40,621 nucleotides of DNA from NCBI GenBank assembly GCA_016987375.1, contig PJRA01000077.1, forward strand, positions 1,018,383-1,059,003, written 5' to 3'. Under the pieces are notes generated by a model. The model was not told the DNA's origin. It saw nothing but the letters and a program-made list of their open reading frames with translations, and did not search any database. Below are positions 40,289 to 40,621 of this stretch, in pieces; within the stretch, counting starts at the first letter, position 1, and every line of letters begins with the position of its first letter. This DNA is from Brachionus koreanus. Lineage: Eukaryota; Rotifera; Eurotatoria; Ploima; Brachionidae. The position numbers were made by a program, and so were the translations under genes.

Positions 40289-40621
40289 AAGAAGGGAACG
40301 CTAGTGTGAGAAACAAACCCTTTTTGATCTCAATGGATTCCATGGATACACAGTGACTGACCAAATGTACATTTATTTAACCAACTTAATTAAAGATTTT
40401 ATCTATTTTAATTTTTAAATAACAAAGAAAAAATAGCTTTTTTTTTCTTTGTACATAATTAAAAACAAAATATATATAATATAAATATATACATATAAAT
40501 TACATATTATTATTATTAATATTATTTTTATATATTTGCTTGACGAGGACATTTTTCTTTTATTTTTATCATGACGATGAGGTATCTTAGAAAAAAAATA
40601 CTGTTTATTTAAATAATTGCA
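40289..40621 (+). other. 3' region of paralogue B
   Basis: AT-rich with TATATA runs. A clear AATAAA is not evident in the part visible, and the window ends here. Confidence 0.4.

Overview
The window is nuclear DNA of an AT-rich, gene-compact invertebrate. The evidence is multi-exon genes with GT..AG introns (some only about 50-75 nt), animal gene families (NK2 homeobox, ADAR, RFT1, CRIPT, VPS37) and many degraded eukaryotic transposons. Very low GC, intronless small genes and tiny introns would suit a monogonont rotifer (Brachionus type). A flatworm or an AT-rich arthropod cannot be excluded from this sequence alone. No bacterial operon, CRISPR array or tRNA gene was recognised.

Layout. 1-2.4 kb is a transposon graveyard: a mariner transposase scrap, a SWIM-finger (MULE-type) transposase end, and a well-preserved 907-bp piggyBac-derived element with perfect 17-bp terminal inverted repeats and a TTAT duplication. 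At 3.6 kb lies a 51-residue Gly/Tyr/His-rich microprotein gene, followed by a roughly 110-bp-arm foldback element. At 4.9-6.6 kb are minus-strand fragments of one or two unrecognised genes. At 7.5-11.5 kb a six-exon minus-strand gene encodes an approximately 820-residue multi-ankyrin protein with a long charged tail. 13.2-15.7 kb is a nested repeat cluster: a DDE transposase relic, a hAT-MITE end, and a non-LTR reverse transcriptase broken by a poly(A)-tailed insertion with its own target duplication.

16.7-20.7 kb encodes an ADAR adenosine deaminase: two dsRNA-binding domains, then a complete deaminase domain. The normally glutamate base-flipping position is methionine here. Then come a second SWIM relic and a perfect 240-bp hAT MITE. 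CRIPT (minus) and VPS37 (plus) lie head to head at 23.6-24.8 kb. A second hAT MITE, interrupted by 152 Ns, is followed by an intronless RFT1 gene (26.7-28.2 kb).

28.5-35.2 kb is mostly non-coding, with small ORFs, repeats and a candidate enhancer. 35.3-40.3 kb holds two NK2.1-type (Nkx2-1/2-4) homeobox genes arranged head to head. They share the same exon structure and splice phase, and the 2.45 kb between them contains several NK2 consensus sites.

Functionally the housekeeping genes are unrelated (ER glycosylation, endosomal sorting, RNA editing). The only obvious functional unit is the NK2.1 pair with its shared divergent regulatory region. The most notable single observations are the ADAR methionine substitution, the NK2.1 pair with candidate auto-regulatory sites, and the intact piggyBac/hAT miniature elements.
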